Part shown: positions 51,501 through 58,391 of the stretch, in pieces
How the letters are laid out: each line of letters begins with the position of its first letter
How positions within the stretch are numbered: position 1 is the first letter of the stretch
IMG/VR virus record: IMGVR_UViG_3300000101_000006
Location: 62,001 to 126,000 of that record
DNA: 64,000 bases
Origin: a virus
Reading direction: 5' to 3' (one strand)
Made by a program: the position numbers and the translations under genes
Notes under the pieces: generated by a model
The model's database searches: none
What the model saw: the letters and a program-made list of their open reading frames with translations, nothing else
What the model was told of the DNA's origin: nothing

Positions 51501-51605
51501 AACAATGATCCATATGCTTTATTTGAAGGCGAGATCAAGAAGTTTGAAGTTCTAAACGAAGTTTTAACCTCTCAACAGGTAGCCGATCGATTCAACGAAG
51601 GTTAA
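48549..51605 (+). CDS. Multi-LamG virion adhesin (1018 aa, four LamG domains)
   Basis: The N-terminal 145 residues are a paralog of the 48065 product. Four concanavalin-like LamG domains follow, marked by SMWFNPEQ (about 207), SMWFNPDS (445), SMWFKANS (668) and SVWFKTTA (873), each with a WHH/WTHL strand (NEWHHALV, GEWTHLAM, NAWHHVTY, GAWHHLAL) and a DG strand. Such arrays bind polysaccharide or glycoprotein ligands; here they probably mediate attachment to cells or matrix. GGAGAA precedes ATG 10 bases after the previous gene, so both are co-expressed. Followed by a terminator. Confidence 0.8.
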   Translation: MKKTTLLRGTAYVSAPQMADGFVPPAGFDYKISVSLHEVDVKIYGFDGQSWSLLHDTDGTIPSYIADIQHQKYYLESKTGSEQTVRVSFLSSEDEDSGIRTGGTPGNTRFYDIEEIPVYNGSRDGAMLTVMSDGSLAWLLVNESFIVPEEGGSSSTPTGVGTFLEEFTMFGGGALTDGVLSTSAVTPSYYKKSGMVVPSTTATTAVFSMWFNPEQSQMGLYSDQHYPSEVDFGLRMFSSSLLHISTPIGGANGVTLSTPLTLNEWHHALVTVETDIAYTSTSSKSMTVKLFIDGQEVYTKTGNSSSKRIRAYAGIANGTKHYIGAENYNGSVSYKGNGQFDFMEWVDDVTLSDAQILAMYNSGTRGWSVADAAAYEEEQSGGGNVIAGTFIEELTSASNNLSNGALITNNVFVKPANASVTLVSLDTDGIVDFNVDGTRTEEEMTLSMWFNPDSTSWTGWKYIAGNAADSNNEFRLAISKDGSGNIEFKTILWDLWTGSPKGISSKPLVAGEWTHLAMTWSYNGSTYDLKLFVDGVKCGELLNQNRNLMKMASNRNFALGALAFGGSVTGSSLPCSMDSVQIKSGTALTDSQVAAIAGQADRQMSIETAAGGEAPSAGSIVGLEESAGLTLHGNAQLIDGVLHVDGTNGTYASLPHSTDYDRESGDLSISMWFKANSLPNNWNAALVSKMGTGWDGYIAAISTMAADDGSGNMTSGGLQTTSWVGGSNPTANNRAAPSGGISLNAWHHVTYVMPATGDYKMYFNGVEVHSYVPTARNTSTSGELRIGGWFNGSYSGYFNGQIDGLSFTKSVKSAQDIHDEYTGGIGTSDSSSYLESSATLYGDANLSNGSLVLDGTGDYAVIDDGFRFTDKMTTSVWFKTTATGDRRIYSSHVRGLSGGDFRNGFFARLNDGQLKYRHPAGGTGELTGPSGLNDGAWHHLALSWEASVGYTLYVDGVQAGSGGSSVSDGYVSDWGLYIGANPWNNNDPYALFEGEIKKFEVLNEVLTSQQVADRFNEG

Positions 51606-51641
51606 TCTGGTTAATTTCAATTAAACTTTGAAGTGATTTGT

Positions 51642-51677
51642 CCTTGGGCCGAGTTGGCTCAGGGGCATTTTCTTTTT
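51642..51677 (+). terminator. Rho-independent terminator after LamG gene
   Basis: A 9-bp stem (51642-51650 with 51656-51664, including G-T pairs) around loop GAGTT, followed by an interrupted T-run. Confidence 0.65.
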
Positions 51678-51700
51678 AAGGCTTGTTTTGGACTTTAAAG

Positions 51701-51717
51701 TCTATTTACACTATTTA
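51701..51717 (+). promoter_or_regulatory. Tandem putative late promoter cores
   Basis: TCTATTTA (51701-51708) and ACTATTTA (51710-51717), 32 bases before the scaffold gene start. The doubled motif precedes the scaffold/capsid unit. Confidence 0.5.
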
Positions 51718-51749
51718 TTGGAGAAAAACAAAATTCGGGAGATAAATTA

Positions 51750-52913
51750 ATGTCTAGCATGTTAGAACAAGCAATTGCCGATGCTGCGGCTCTCAGAGAG
51801 CAGGCCATCAAGAACGCAGAACAATCCGTTCTCGACAAATACTCAAAGCAAATCAAAGAAGCTGTTGATCAAATGCTTGAAGTAGATGATGCTTCCAATA
51901 GAGTTGATGAAATCATAAACGAAGTTGAAGAAGAACTCATGCAAGAAGAAGAAGCTGCTGCCGCAGCTGCACCTGCACCTGAAGGTTCTACACCAATCGA
52001 GGCAACCGCTGCATACGATAGTCGACCCGGTGCTCAAGACTTATATACGAAAATCTCAGCAGTCATCGCAGACTTACCAGTAGGACCAGATGGAATGGTT
52101 GAATTGGATTTTGGAGATGTCTCACTAGAGCAAGATGAACTGGATGCCGCTGAAGGTGGCGCAGATGACTCTCTAGGTGGCCTTGACGATCTTGGAATGG
52201 ATACACCCCCTGACGATGCTGCAGGTGGTTTAGACGACATCCTTGACGACGGTGGAGACGACATGGATTTGCAATTGCAAGAAGTCTTAGATATGCTATC
52301 TGAAGAATCAGAGGAAGTTATCGAGGAAAAAGTTGAGATAGACAAAAATCCAATTCTTGATACCCTCGGCGGAAACGGCGTTGGATCCCAACACAGAAAA
52401 ATGTATAATGCAGCAATGGCTGACGTTGTATATCCAGACGAAGAAGAAGAGGAAGCCGAAGAAGCTTCTGAAGATGAAGACGACACGATGGGTGTCGTAA
52501 ACGAATTAACCGAGACATTAGAGTTTCTGACGAACCAGAACAATCAAATGGAAAGCGTCCTATCCAAGATGGAAGTCTATCTTGAGGAAACACTGTTGTC
52601 CAACGCAAAACTTTTATATCAAAACCGTACATTGAATGATGCCTCCCTGAATGAGCGACAAAAATCAAAAATTGTCGAAGCCATCGCCAATGCGGAGTCT
52701 CCGAAAGAAGCTAAAAAACTTCATGAGACACTCAAAGCCACAGTGGGATCGACGCCTAATAGCAAAAGAGGTCCACAATCACTGAGCGAGTCTGTCAACC
52801 GAAGATCGAACTTAAGTTCTATGTTGAATTCGAGACAAAACATTAAAGAAAGCAAGCAATCTGAAGATTCTTTTAAAGAGAAGATGCAGAAGCTTGCAGG
52901 CATAAAAAAATAA
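51750..52913 (+). CDS. 22: Prohead core scaffolding protein (gp22-like)
   Basis: 387 residues, highly acidic. The N-terminal 75 residues are a coiled coil (IKNAEQSVLDKYSKQIKEAV), then an Ala/Pro linker and a Gly/Asp-rich central part (GGLDDLGMDTPPDDAAGG). The C-terminal half has helices (LEFLTNQNNQMESVLSKMEV) and ends in MQKLAGIKK, typical of gp22-type scaffolds that bind the capsid interior and are then degraded by gp21. Longer than T4 gp22 (269). Directly upstream of the major capsid gene with a 17-base gap, the conserved gp22-gp23 order. Confidence 0.85.
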   Translation: MSSMLEQAIADAAALREQAIKNAEQSVLDKYSKQIKEAVDQMLEVDDASNRVDEIINEVEEELMQEEEAAAAAAPAPEGSTPIEATAAYDSRPGAQDLYTKISAVIADLPVGPDGMVELDFGDVSLEQDELDAAEGGADDSLGGLDDLGMDTPPDDAAGGLDDILDDGGDDMDLQLQEVLDMLSEESEEVIEEKVEIDKNPILDTLGGNGVGSQHRKMYNAAMADVVYPDEEEEEAEEASEDEDDTMGVVNELTETLEFLTNQNNQMESVLSKMEVYLEETLLSNAKLLYQNRTLNDASLNERQKSKIVEAIANAESPKEAKKLHETLKATVGSTPNSKRGPQSLSESVNRRSNLSSMLNSRQNIKESKQSEDSFKEKMQKLAGIKK

Positions 52914-52930
52914 TTTAAGGAGATTTTACA

Positions 52931-54721
52931 ATGTCTATTATCGAAACTCTAACAGAAGGTATCGTCAACCGCGATATGCAAAAAGAAGGTGCTGCTCTGT
53001 TAAACAAATGGTCACAAACTGGTCTTTTAGAAGGCTTGTCTGATGATAACCAAAAAGCTTCAATGGCTCGTCTATTGGAGAATCAAGCTCGCGAATTATT
53101 GCGTGAGTCTAACACAATGGCTGGTGGATCTGTCGAAGGTTTTGCTGCTGTTGCATTCCCAATCGTTCGTCGTGTATTCGCTGGATTGATTGCGAACGAC
53201 TTGGTTTCTGTACAACCAATGTCTCTTCCAAGTGGATTGATTTTCTTCTTGGACTTCACATTCAACAGCTCTCGTCTTGGAAATACAGCGACCGAATCAA
53301 TCTACGGTACTGACCGTGTTGGTTCTGAAGTAACTGGTGGTGTTAACTTGGTTGACGCACGAGGAATTTCTGAAGGCTCTGGTCCTCTTCGTGCTGGTGC
53401 AACTGGTTATGCTTACGCATCTCCAACTGGATCTAACGCAGAAATCATCGTTGCTTCTATGAAAGTACACGCTGCTTTCAACTTGGACGGCACCGTCCCA
53501 GATCGTGCAGCAAAAGCTATTAGATTTGATGCTGATCTTCTTAACATCACAGATGGTACTGGTATCATTGTTGTTGATGTGAAAAACAGTGTAATCAAAG
53601 ACTCAACGACATCCAACTCACCAGCAGACTTTGATAATCTTTCTGCTTTTGTATGGGCTATTACACAAGCAACAGTTGAAACTCAAGCAAACACTGCATT
53701 GACTCAACTTCGTCGTTTGACTTCAAAAGTTAAAGCCAACGCCACCGCATTGGGCGAAACTGCTACTAGATTCGTATTCACTCAAACCGCAGGCGCCAGC
53801 TTGGATGCTGAAGTTACCTCTGATACAGCACCGGCAGCAGTTTCCGCAGCAGGGGCCCTTAAGTTCCCAATGATTGATAATATTGCTGCATCGTCAACCC
53901 CTGGTGGGATCATTGGACAACAATTGTGGGGACTTGAAAACAATGTTGATATCCCTGAGATCGACATCAAGGTAGACTCAATCGCTATTACAGCACAAAC
54001 CAAGAAGTTGAAAGCAAAGTGGACTCCAGAATTGGGTCAAGACTTGAACGCTTACCACAACTTGGATGCTGAAGTAGAATTGACTTCTATCCTTTCTGAG
54101 CAAATCGCTCTTGAATTGGATCGTGAAATCTTGGCTGACCTTGTAAACGGCGCAACTGCTGCGACTTACTACTGGTCTCGTTCACCTGGTTTGTTTGTAA
54201 ACCGTGAAACTGGTGCTGAGCTTGGCGCAACTTCTGCTGCTCCTGACTTCACTGGTACTGTTTCTGAATGGTATGAAACTTTGATCGAAACTATCAACGA
54301 CGTTTCTGCACAAATCCATCGTAAGACTTTGCGTGGTGGTGCTAACTTCTGTGTCGTAGGACCTGAAGTTGCGAACGTTTTGGAATTCACTGCTGGTTTC
54401 CGTGCGAACGTTACTGCTGACGCTGACAAAGGCGACATCGGTGCTGTTAAGGTTGGTTCTTTGAACCGTAAGTTCGACGTTATCGTTGATCCTTACTTCC
54501 CACGTAACGCAATCTTGGTTGGTCGTAAAGGTTCTTCTTTCTTGGAAAGTGGATATGTTTACGCTCCATATGTACCATTGCAAACAACTCCTACCATCTT
54601 TGGACCTGAAGACTTCGTTCCTCGCAAAGGTGTTATGACTCGTTACGGTAAGAAAATGGTTCGTCCTGACATGTACGGTCTTGTTATCGTTCGTGGATTA
54701 GCAGGCGAGTCTGGATCCTAA
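52931..54721 (+). CDS. 23: Major capsid protein (gp23-like)
   Basis: 596 residues versus 521 in T4. The N-terminus is the typical gp23 start, with ARLLENQARELLRESNT (about 46-62) followed by EGFAAVAFPIVRRVFAGLI and SLPSGLIFFLDF. LRE at 57-59 fits the gp21 cleavage rule and is the probable maturation site. The C-terminus shows the usual GRKGSSFLESGYVYAPYVPL. Codons are strongly biased to GCT, CGT and GGT, in keeping with the most abundant virion protein. AAGGAG ribosome site and a strong terminator behind. Confidence 0.96.
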   Translation: MSIIETLTEGIVNRDMQKEGAALLNKWSQTGLLEGLSDDNQKASMARLLENQARELLRESNTMAGGSVEGFAAVAFPIVRRVFAGLIANDLVSVQPMSLPSGLIFFLDFTFNSSRLGNTATESIYGTDRVGSEVTGGVNLVDARGISEGSGPLRAGATGYAYASPTGSNAEIIVASMKVHAAFNLDGTVPDRAAKAIRFDADLLNITDGTGIIVVDVKNSVIKDSTTSNSPADFDNLSAFVWAITQATVETQANTALTQLRRLTSKVKANATALGETATRFVFTQTAGASLDAEVTSDTAPAAVSAAGALKFPMIDNIAASSTPGGIIGQQLWGLENNVDIPEIDIKVDSIAITAQTKKLKAKWTPELGQDLNAYHNLDAEVELTSILSEQIALELDREILADLVNGATAATYYWSRSPGLFVNRETGAELGATSAAPDFTGTVSEWYETLIETINDVSAQIHRKTLRGGANFCVVGPEVANVLEFTAGFRANVTADADKGDIGAVKVGSLNRKFDVIVDPYFPRNAILVGRKGSSFLESGYVYAPYVPLQTTPTIFGPEDFVPRKGVMTRYGKKMVRPDMYGLVIVRGLAGESGS

Positions 54722-54744
54722 TTTAACGATCTTGAAAAAAAGAG

Positions 54745-54771
54745 ACCCTCGGACTTCGGTTCGGGGGTTTT
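54745..54771 (+). terminator. Rho-independent terminator after capsid gene
   Basis: ACCCTCGGA (54745-54753), loop CTTCGG, TTCGGGGGT (54760-54768) then T; nine pairs with two G-T. Confidence 0.88.
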
Positions 54772-54783
54772 CTATTTCTAGAC

Positions 54784-54791
54784 ACTATTTA
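54784..54791 (+). promoter_or_regulatory. Putative late promoter core ACTATTTA
   Basis: ACTATTTA directly after the capsid terminator, 54 bases before ATG 54846. Confidence 0.5.
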
Positions 54792-54845
54792 ATAAGAAAC
54801 AAGGGCACCTTTGCCCAAGATCATATATTTTAAGGAGATTATATT

Positions 54846-55295
54846 ATGGCTAAAGTTGGAAGAGCGGCAAGAGTCGCAAGTCGTCAAAGAACAGAAATTA
54901 TCACAGGTAATAAGACAATTGCAAGCGCCGAAACTGGAGAACTGTATTTGATCAATTATAATGCTGCTGCTGGTATTAGCATCACACTACCAGCTGCTCA
55001 AGAGGGTGCTTACTTCAGATTTCAATTTATGTCTGAGATGAGCAATGGAGCCGCACAAGTTGATATCGTAGCATCGGGCGCCGCTACAATGAAAGGTACG
55101 ATACTGAATGTTGTATATCATGCAGCCAACGATACAGAAGTCAGAACAAGAAAAGATGATGGAACCGACACCAAAGTTGAATTTACTGATGTAACACACG
55201 TTGGATCTTACATAGATGTTTATTGTGATGGCACAAACTGGCAAGTTAGTGGTGTTGCGATTGCTACCGCTGGTGCAACAGCCGTATTCGCATAA
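54846..55295 (+). CDS. Small virion (capsid decoration-like) protein
   Basis: 149 residues behind AAGGAGAT. The N-terminus is basic (KVGRAARVASRQRTE), then an all-beta domain (TGELYLINYNAAAGISITLP; YIDVYCDGTNWQVSG) of the type found in short marine-phage structural proteins near gp23. No lysine-zipper or membrane parts. A capsid accessory or decoration protein is the likeliest role given its place between capsid and neck genes. Confidence 0.6.
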   Translation: MAKVGRAARVASRQRTEIITGNKTIASAETGELYLINYNAAAGISITLPAAQEGAYFRFQFMSEMSNGAAQVDIVASGAATMKGTILNVVYHAANDTEVRTRKDDGTDTKVEFTDVTHVGSYIDVYCDGTNWQVSGVAIATAGATAVFA

Positions 55296-55305
55296 GAGGT
55301 AACTA

Positions 55306-55710
55306 ATGGGTCGTAGATCAAAAAGAAAAAAGCTTCTATTACGAAAACACCGTCTTTTGGGGATTGAGTTAGATCCCCAAGAGGCTCGTCGTGTAGGGCT
55401 TGGTCATATCATTGACGAACAAGAAAGAATTAAGGCAGAAGTCGCAGAAGCAATCGAAGAAGTTGTTGAAACAATCGAAGAGGTTGCAGAGACAGTTGAA
55501 GAGACAATTGAAGAAGCCGTTGAAGAGGTCAAGGAAGTCGCACAAAAGACTAAGAAGACCGCTAAGAAGGTAGCAAAGGTTGTTGAGGAAGCTGTTGAAG
55601 AAGCAATGGAAACTGCTGCTGATATAGTGGAAGAAGCCAAAGAGGCTGTTGAAGAAGTTAAAGTAAAAAAGACAACTCGCAGACGCTCTAGGAAATCTAC
55701 TAAAAAGTAA
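55306..55710 (+). CDS. Glu/Val/Ala coiled-coil protein with basic ends
   Basis: 134 residues. The first 30 residues are basic (GRRSKRKKLLLRKHRLLGIE). Residues 40-115 consist of near-perfect acidic repeats (EAIEEVVETIEEVAETVEE), predicted as one long helix. The end is a lysine/arginine tail (KKTTRRRSRKSTKK) like histone H1-type tails. It could bind DNA inside the head or bridge capsid and genome; it may also be a head accessory. AGAGGT ribosome site, 10 bases after the previous gene; terminator follows. Confidence 0.65.
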   Translation: MGRRSKRKKLLLRKHRLLGIELDPQEARRVGLGHIIDEQERIKAEVAEAIEEVVETIEEVAETVEETIEEAVEEVKEVAQKTKKTAKKVAKVVEEAVEEAMETAADIVEEAKEAVEEVKVKKTTRRRSRKSTKK

Positions 55711-55729
55711 AATAATTAAGTTTCATTTT

Positions 55730-55767
55730 AACCTCCTTTCCTCTGAATACCTTGGTGTTCGGAGGTT
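55730..55767 (+). terminator. Rho-independent terminator
   Basis: AACCTCC (55730-55736) with GGAGGTT (55761-55767), an inner GAATACC/GGTGTTC hairpin, then TACTTTT. Confidence 0.75.
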
Positions 55768-55780
55768 TACTTTTAATTAA

Positions 55781-55788
55781 ACTATTTA
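55781..55788 (+). promoter_or_regulatory. Putative late promoter core ACTATTTA
   Basis: ACTATTTA 19 bases before ATG 55808, heads the neck gene unit. Confidence 0.5.
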
Positions 55789-55807
55789 CAATGACGGAGG
55801 GTTTTAT

Positions 55808-57046
55808 ATGTCATTTCCTGATCTTACACCAACATCAACAGTATCAGCTATTGTATTATCCGAAAAGGGAACAGAGGCTGATGTTGTCGAGTCATTAGCG
55901 ATTGGTTTTTACACATCAGATGCTTTTTTATCAGGTGCTGCGGCACAGGTAGCATTCACATACAAGAGACTTGGTGGAGACGTTCTTGATATCGAGATCA
56001 CAAACAAAAACGTCTACAATCACTACGAGGAAGCCTGTTTAGAGTATTCCTATATCGTGAACCTACATCAAGCACGGAACGCCTTAGGGAGCGCCCTAGG
56101 AGGCCCTACAGGGTCTTTTGATCACAAGGGTGAAGTATCCGGATCAGACTCCGTATCTCTTAAGTATCCCAAGTTTCAATTCGACTATGCCTTCAGAGGT
56201 GCAGATAAGTTTTCAACAGAAGCAATGGTCGGTGGTACTCAGCCAATCTATTCAGCATCCTTTGATAGAGTTGTGGATCGACAAGACTATGACCTTCAAC
56301 ATGTCGTATCCAGCTCTCAAGATGGAACTCCTTGGGCCGGAATGGATAACAAGAGAATCAAGATCAGACAAGTATATTACATATCTCCAAGACAAATGTG
56401 GAGATTCTATGGATATTACGGTGGCCTAAATGTTACTGGTGATATGCACAGTTACGGACAGTATGCCGATGACTCATCATTTCAAGTAATACCACCTTGG
56501 CAAAACAAGCTTCAAGCTATACAATATGAAGACCACTTATACACAAGGACATCTCATTACTCATATGAGTTGGTTGATAACAAATTAATACTCTACCCAC
56601 CACCAGACAGTGTCTCACCAGAAAAATTTTGGTTTAGATTTACTGTTGAAACTGGTAACGAAGCATTCACTACTGGTTCATATGACTCTGGTATTGATGG
56701 AGTCAACAACATGAACACTATGCCTATGGAGAACATTCCTTTTAATAAGATTAACTCCATCGGTCAACAGTGGATTAGAAGGTTCTCCTTAGCGCTCTCT
56801 AAAGAGACTCTGGGGCAAGTTAGAGGTAAGTTTGGGGGTAGCATACCTATTCCCGGAGATACGGTCTCCTTGAACGCCTCAGACCTTCTAGGACAAGCCT
56901 CTAGCGAACAGCAGACATTAAGAGAAGAGCTCAACAAGCAACTTGATGAAATGCTCTATGCTAAGATTGCCGAGACAGATAAAGCAATGGTGGACAACAT
57001 GGACGCAATCGTCTCAAAGACTCCGCTAAAGATTTTTGTGGGGTAA
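55808..57046 (+). CDS. 13: Neck protein (gp13-like)
   Basis: 412 residues (T4 gp13 309). The order relative to gp14, gp15, sheath and tube is the T4 one. Recognisable segments include EEACLEYSYIVNLHQARNAL, the RQVYYISPRQMWRFYGYYG region and the C-terminal RRFSLALSKETLGQVRGKFG followed by SLNASDLLGQASSEQ. gp13 and gp14 form the neck that closes the filled head and binds the tail. TGACGGAGG ribosome site. Call based on context and on memory of marine gp13 sequences. Confidence 0.8.
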   Translation: MSFPDLTPTSTVSAIVLSEKGTEADVVESLAIGFYTSDAFLSGAAAQVAFTYKRLGGDVLDIEITNKNVYNHYEEACLEYSYIVNLHQARNALGSALGGPTGSFDHKGEVSGSDSVSLKYPKFQFDYAFRGADKFSTEAMVGGTQPIYSASFDRVVDRQDYDLQHVVSSSQDGTPWAGMDNKRIKIRQVYYISPRQMWRFYGYYGGLNVTGDMHSYGQYADDSSFQVIPPWQNKLQAIQYEDHLYTRTSHYSYELVDNKLILYPPPDSVSPEKFWFRFTVETGNEAFTTGSYDSGIDGVNNMNTMPMENIPFNKINSIGQQWIRRFSLALSKETLGQVRGKFGGSIPIPGDTVSLNASDLLGQASSEQQTLREELNKQLDEMLYAKIAETDKAMVDNMDAIVSKTPLKIFVG

Positions 57047-57051
57047 TCTAG

Positions 57052-57537
57052 ATGGGCAAATGGGAAAGACCAGCACAACCACCTGCGCCTTTATTTTTAG
57101 GCGAGAAAGAGAAGAACCTTGTAAAACAGATCAACGATGAGATCATCGAGAGAGTTGTTGGTCAACAGGTCCTGTACTTCCCCATCGACGTTGATAATAC
57201 AGAATTCCATCCATTATATGGAGAGGCAATAGAAAAGACCTTTTTGCATCCAATAAGAGTTTACGCTTTGGTTACCTACAATGGTGTTGAGACAGCAGAC
57301 TTAGAAAACATCGCACTCGACAAGTCGACAAAAATTACCGTCAACTTCCACAAGAGAAGATTGACTGAAGATCAAAACCTATTTGTCCGAGAGGGTGACT
57401 TTGTAAGGTTTGGATCTATCTACTATGAGATAGTCAAGCTAAACGAGCCCAAGCTTCTCTTTGGACAACCAGAGAGTCGGTTTGAGATATCAGCTGACTG
57501 TATAAGAGCAAGAGACGGAGTATTCAATGCAGGATAG
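57052..57537 (+). CDS. 14: Neck/head completion protein (gp14-like)
   Basis: 161 residues, starting 5 bases after the gp13 stop. LYGEAIEKTFLHPIRVYALV and YYEIVKLNEPKLLFGQPESR match the pattern of gp14 neck proteins (beta barrel around a LYGE motif), and the position between gp13 and gp15 fits. Shorter than T4 gp14 (256). No ribosome site stronger than GGGGT; probably coupled. Overlaps the next gene by 11 bases. Confidence 0.75.
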   Translation: MGKWERPAQPPAPLFLGEKEKNLVKQINDEIIERVVGQQVLYFPIDVDNTEFHPLYGEAIEKTFLHPIRVYALVTYNGVETADLENIALDKSTKITVNFHKRRLTEDQNLFVREGDFVRFGSIYYEIVKLNEPKLLFGQPESRFEISADCIRARDGVFNAG

Positions 57538-58333
57538 TCAAGTTCCAGAAGTACCATCAACATTAGAGAACATAGACACTGCTGTGTTTAGGTTTGTAGA
57601 TGAGACACTTAATGCGCATGTAAGAACAAATCAGGGCATCGAGAAGGTTAAGGTGTTGTGGTTTGGATCAGAAAGAGCTTATCAGATAAAAAACAACAAA
57701 GACTTGAGAGATAGTGTTGGCAAGCTAAGGCTTCCAATCATCACCGTCGCACGAACTGGTGTCTCAAAAGATGACGCTTTTAAAGGCGCAGTTCAATCGG
57801 AAGAGCTCGACAATAACAAGATTATGATAAAGAGAGTCATCAAACAAGACAAGACTCAAAACTTTAAGAACGCTGACCGACGTAGAGAGACCGGAGACAA
57901 TACCGGACCTACTTCTTCAAAGAAAGTTGTCTACGAAACAATATCAATACCAAGACCCGTATATGTGGCTTGCACATTTGAAGTATTTATCCGAACAGAA
58001 TATCAACAACAAATGAATCAGATCTTGCCTCTCCTTATTTCCGAGAGAAAAAGAAACTTCACTGTTCAAAATGGTGGATACAAATATGAAGCGTTTATTG
58101 ACTCGGACTTTGGTACATCAAGCTCCGGTAACCTTGGGGAAGAAGAAAGAATATTCACAGCAAAAGCAACCATTAAGATCCTTGGTTACTTAACAGGAAA
58201 CGACCATAATGATGACGAACCTTTCATTCAAAGAAAGGAGTCAGTGGTTGAGGTCAAGATTTCCAGAGAGCGCGTGATTGTTGGAGATAGTAAACCTTGG
58301 GATAAGTCGGGTGAGAAATTTAGAGATTTATGA
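57527..58333 (+). CDS. 15: Tail completion and sheath stabiliser (gp15-like)
   Basis: 268 residues, nearly the T4 gp15 length (272). FEVFIRTEYQQQMNQILPLL resembles the conserved gp15 segment of the form WTQYxxQMN, and the C-terminus carries the YLTGNDHNDDEPFIQRKESV region. gp15 caps the finished tail and joins it to the neck. GGAGTATTC ribosome site and 11-base overlap with gp14 confirm operon structure. Confidence 0.85.
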   Translation: MQDSQVPEVPSTLENIDTAVFRFVDETLNAHVRTNQGIEKVKVLWFGSERAYQIKNNKDLRDSVGKLRLPIITVARTGVSKDDAFKGAVQSEELDNNKIMIKRVIKQDKTQNFKNADRRRETGDNTGPTSSKKVVYETISIPRPVYVACTFEVFIRTEYQQQMNQILPLLISERKRNFTVQNGGYKYEAFIDSDFGTSSSGNLGEEERIFTAKATIKILGYLTGNDHNDDEPFIQRKESVVEVKISRERVIVGDSKPWDKSGEKFRDL

Positions 58334-58350
58334 CTTTGGGCTTTTATTTA

Positions 58351-58358
58351 ACTATTTA
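58351..58358 (+). promoter_or_regulatory. Putative late promoter core ACTATTTA
   Basis: ACTATTTA 33 bases before the sheath gene start at 58392. Confidence 0.5.
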
Positions 58359-58391
58359 CTAGGAAAATAAAATTTTATTAGGAGTAAATTA

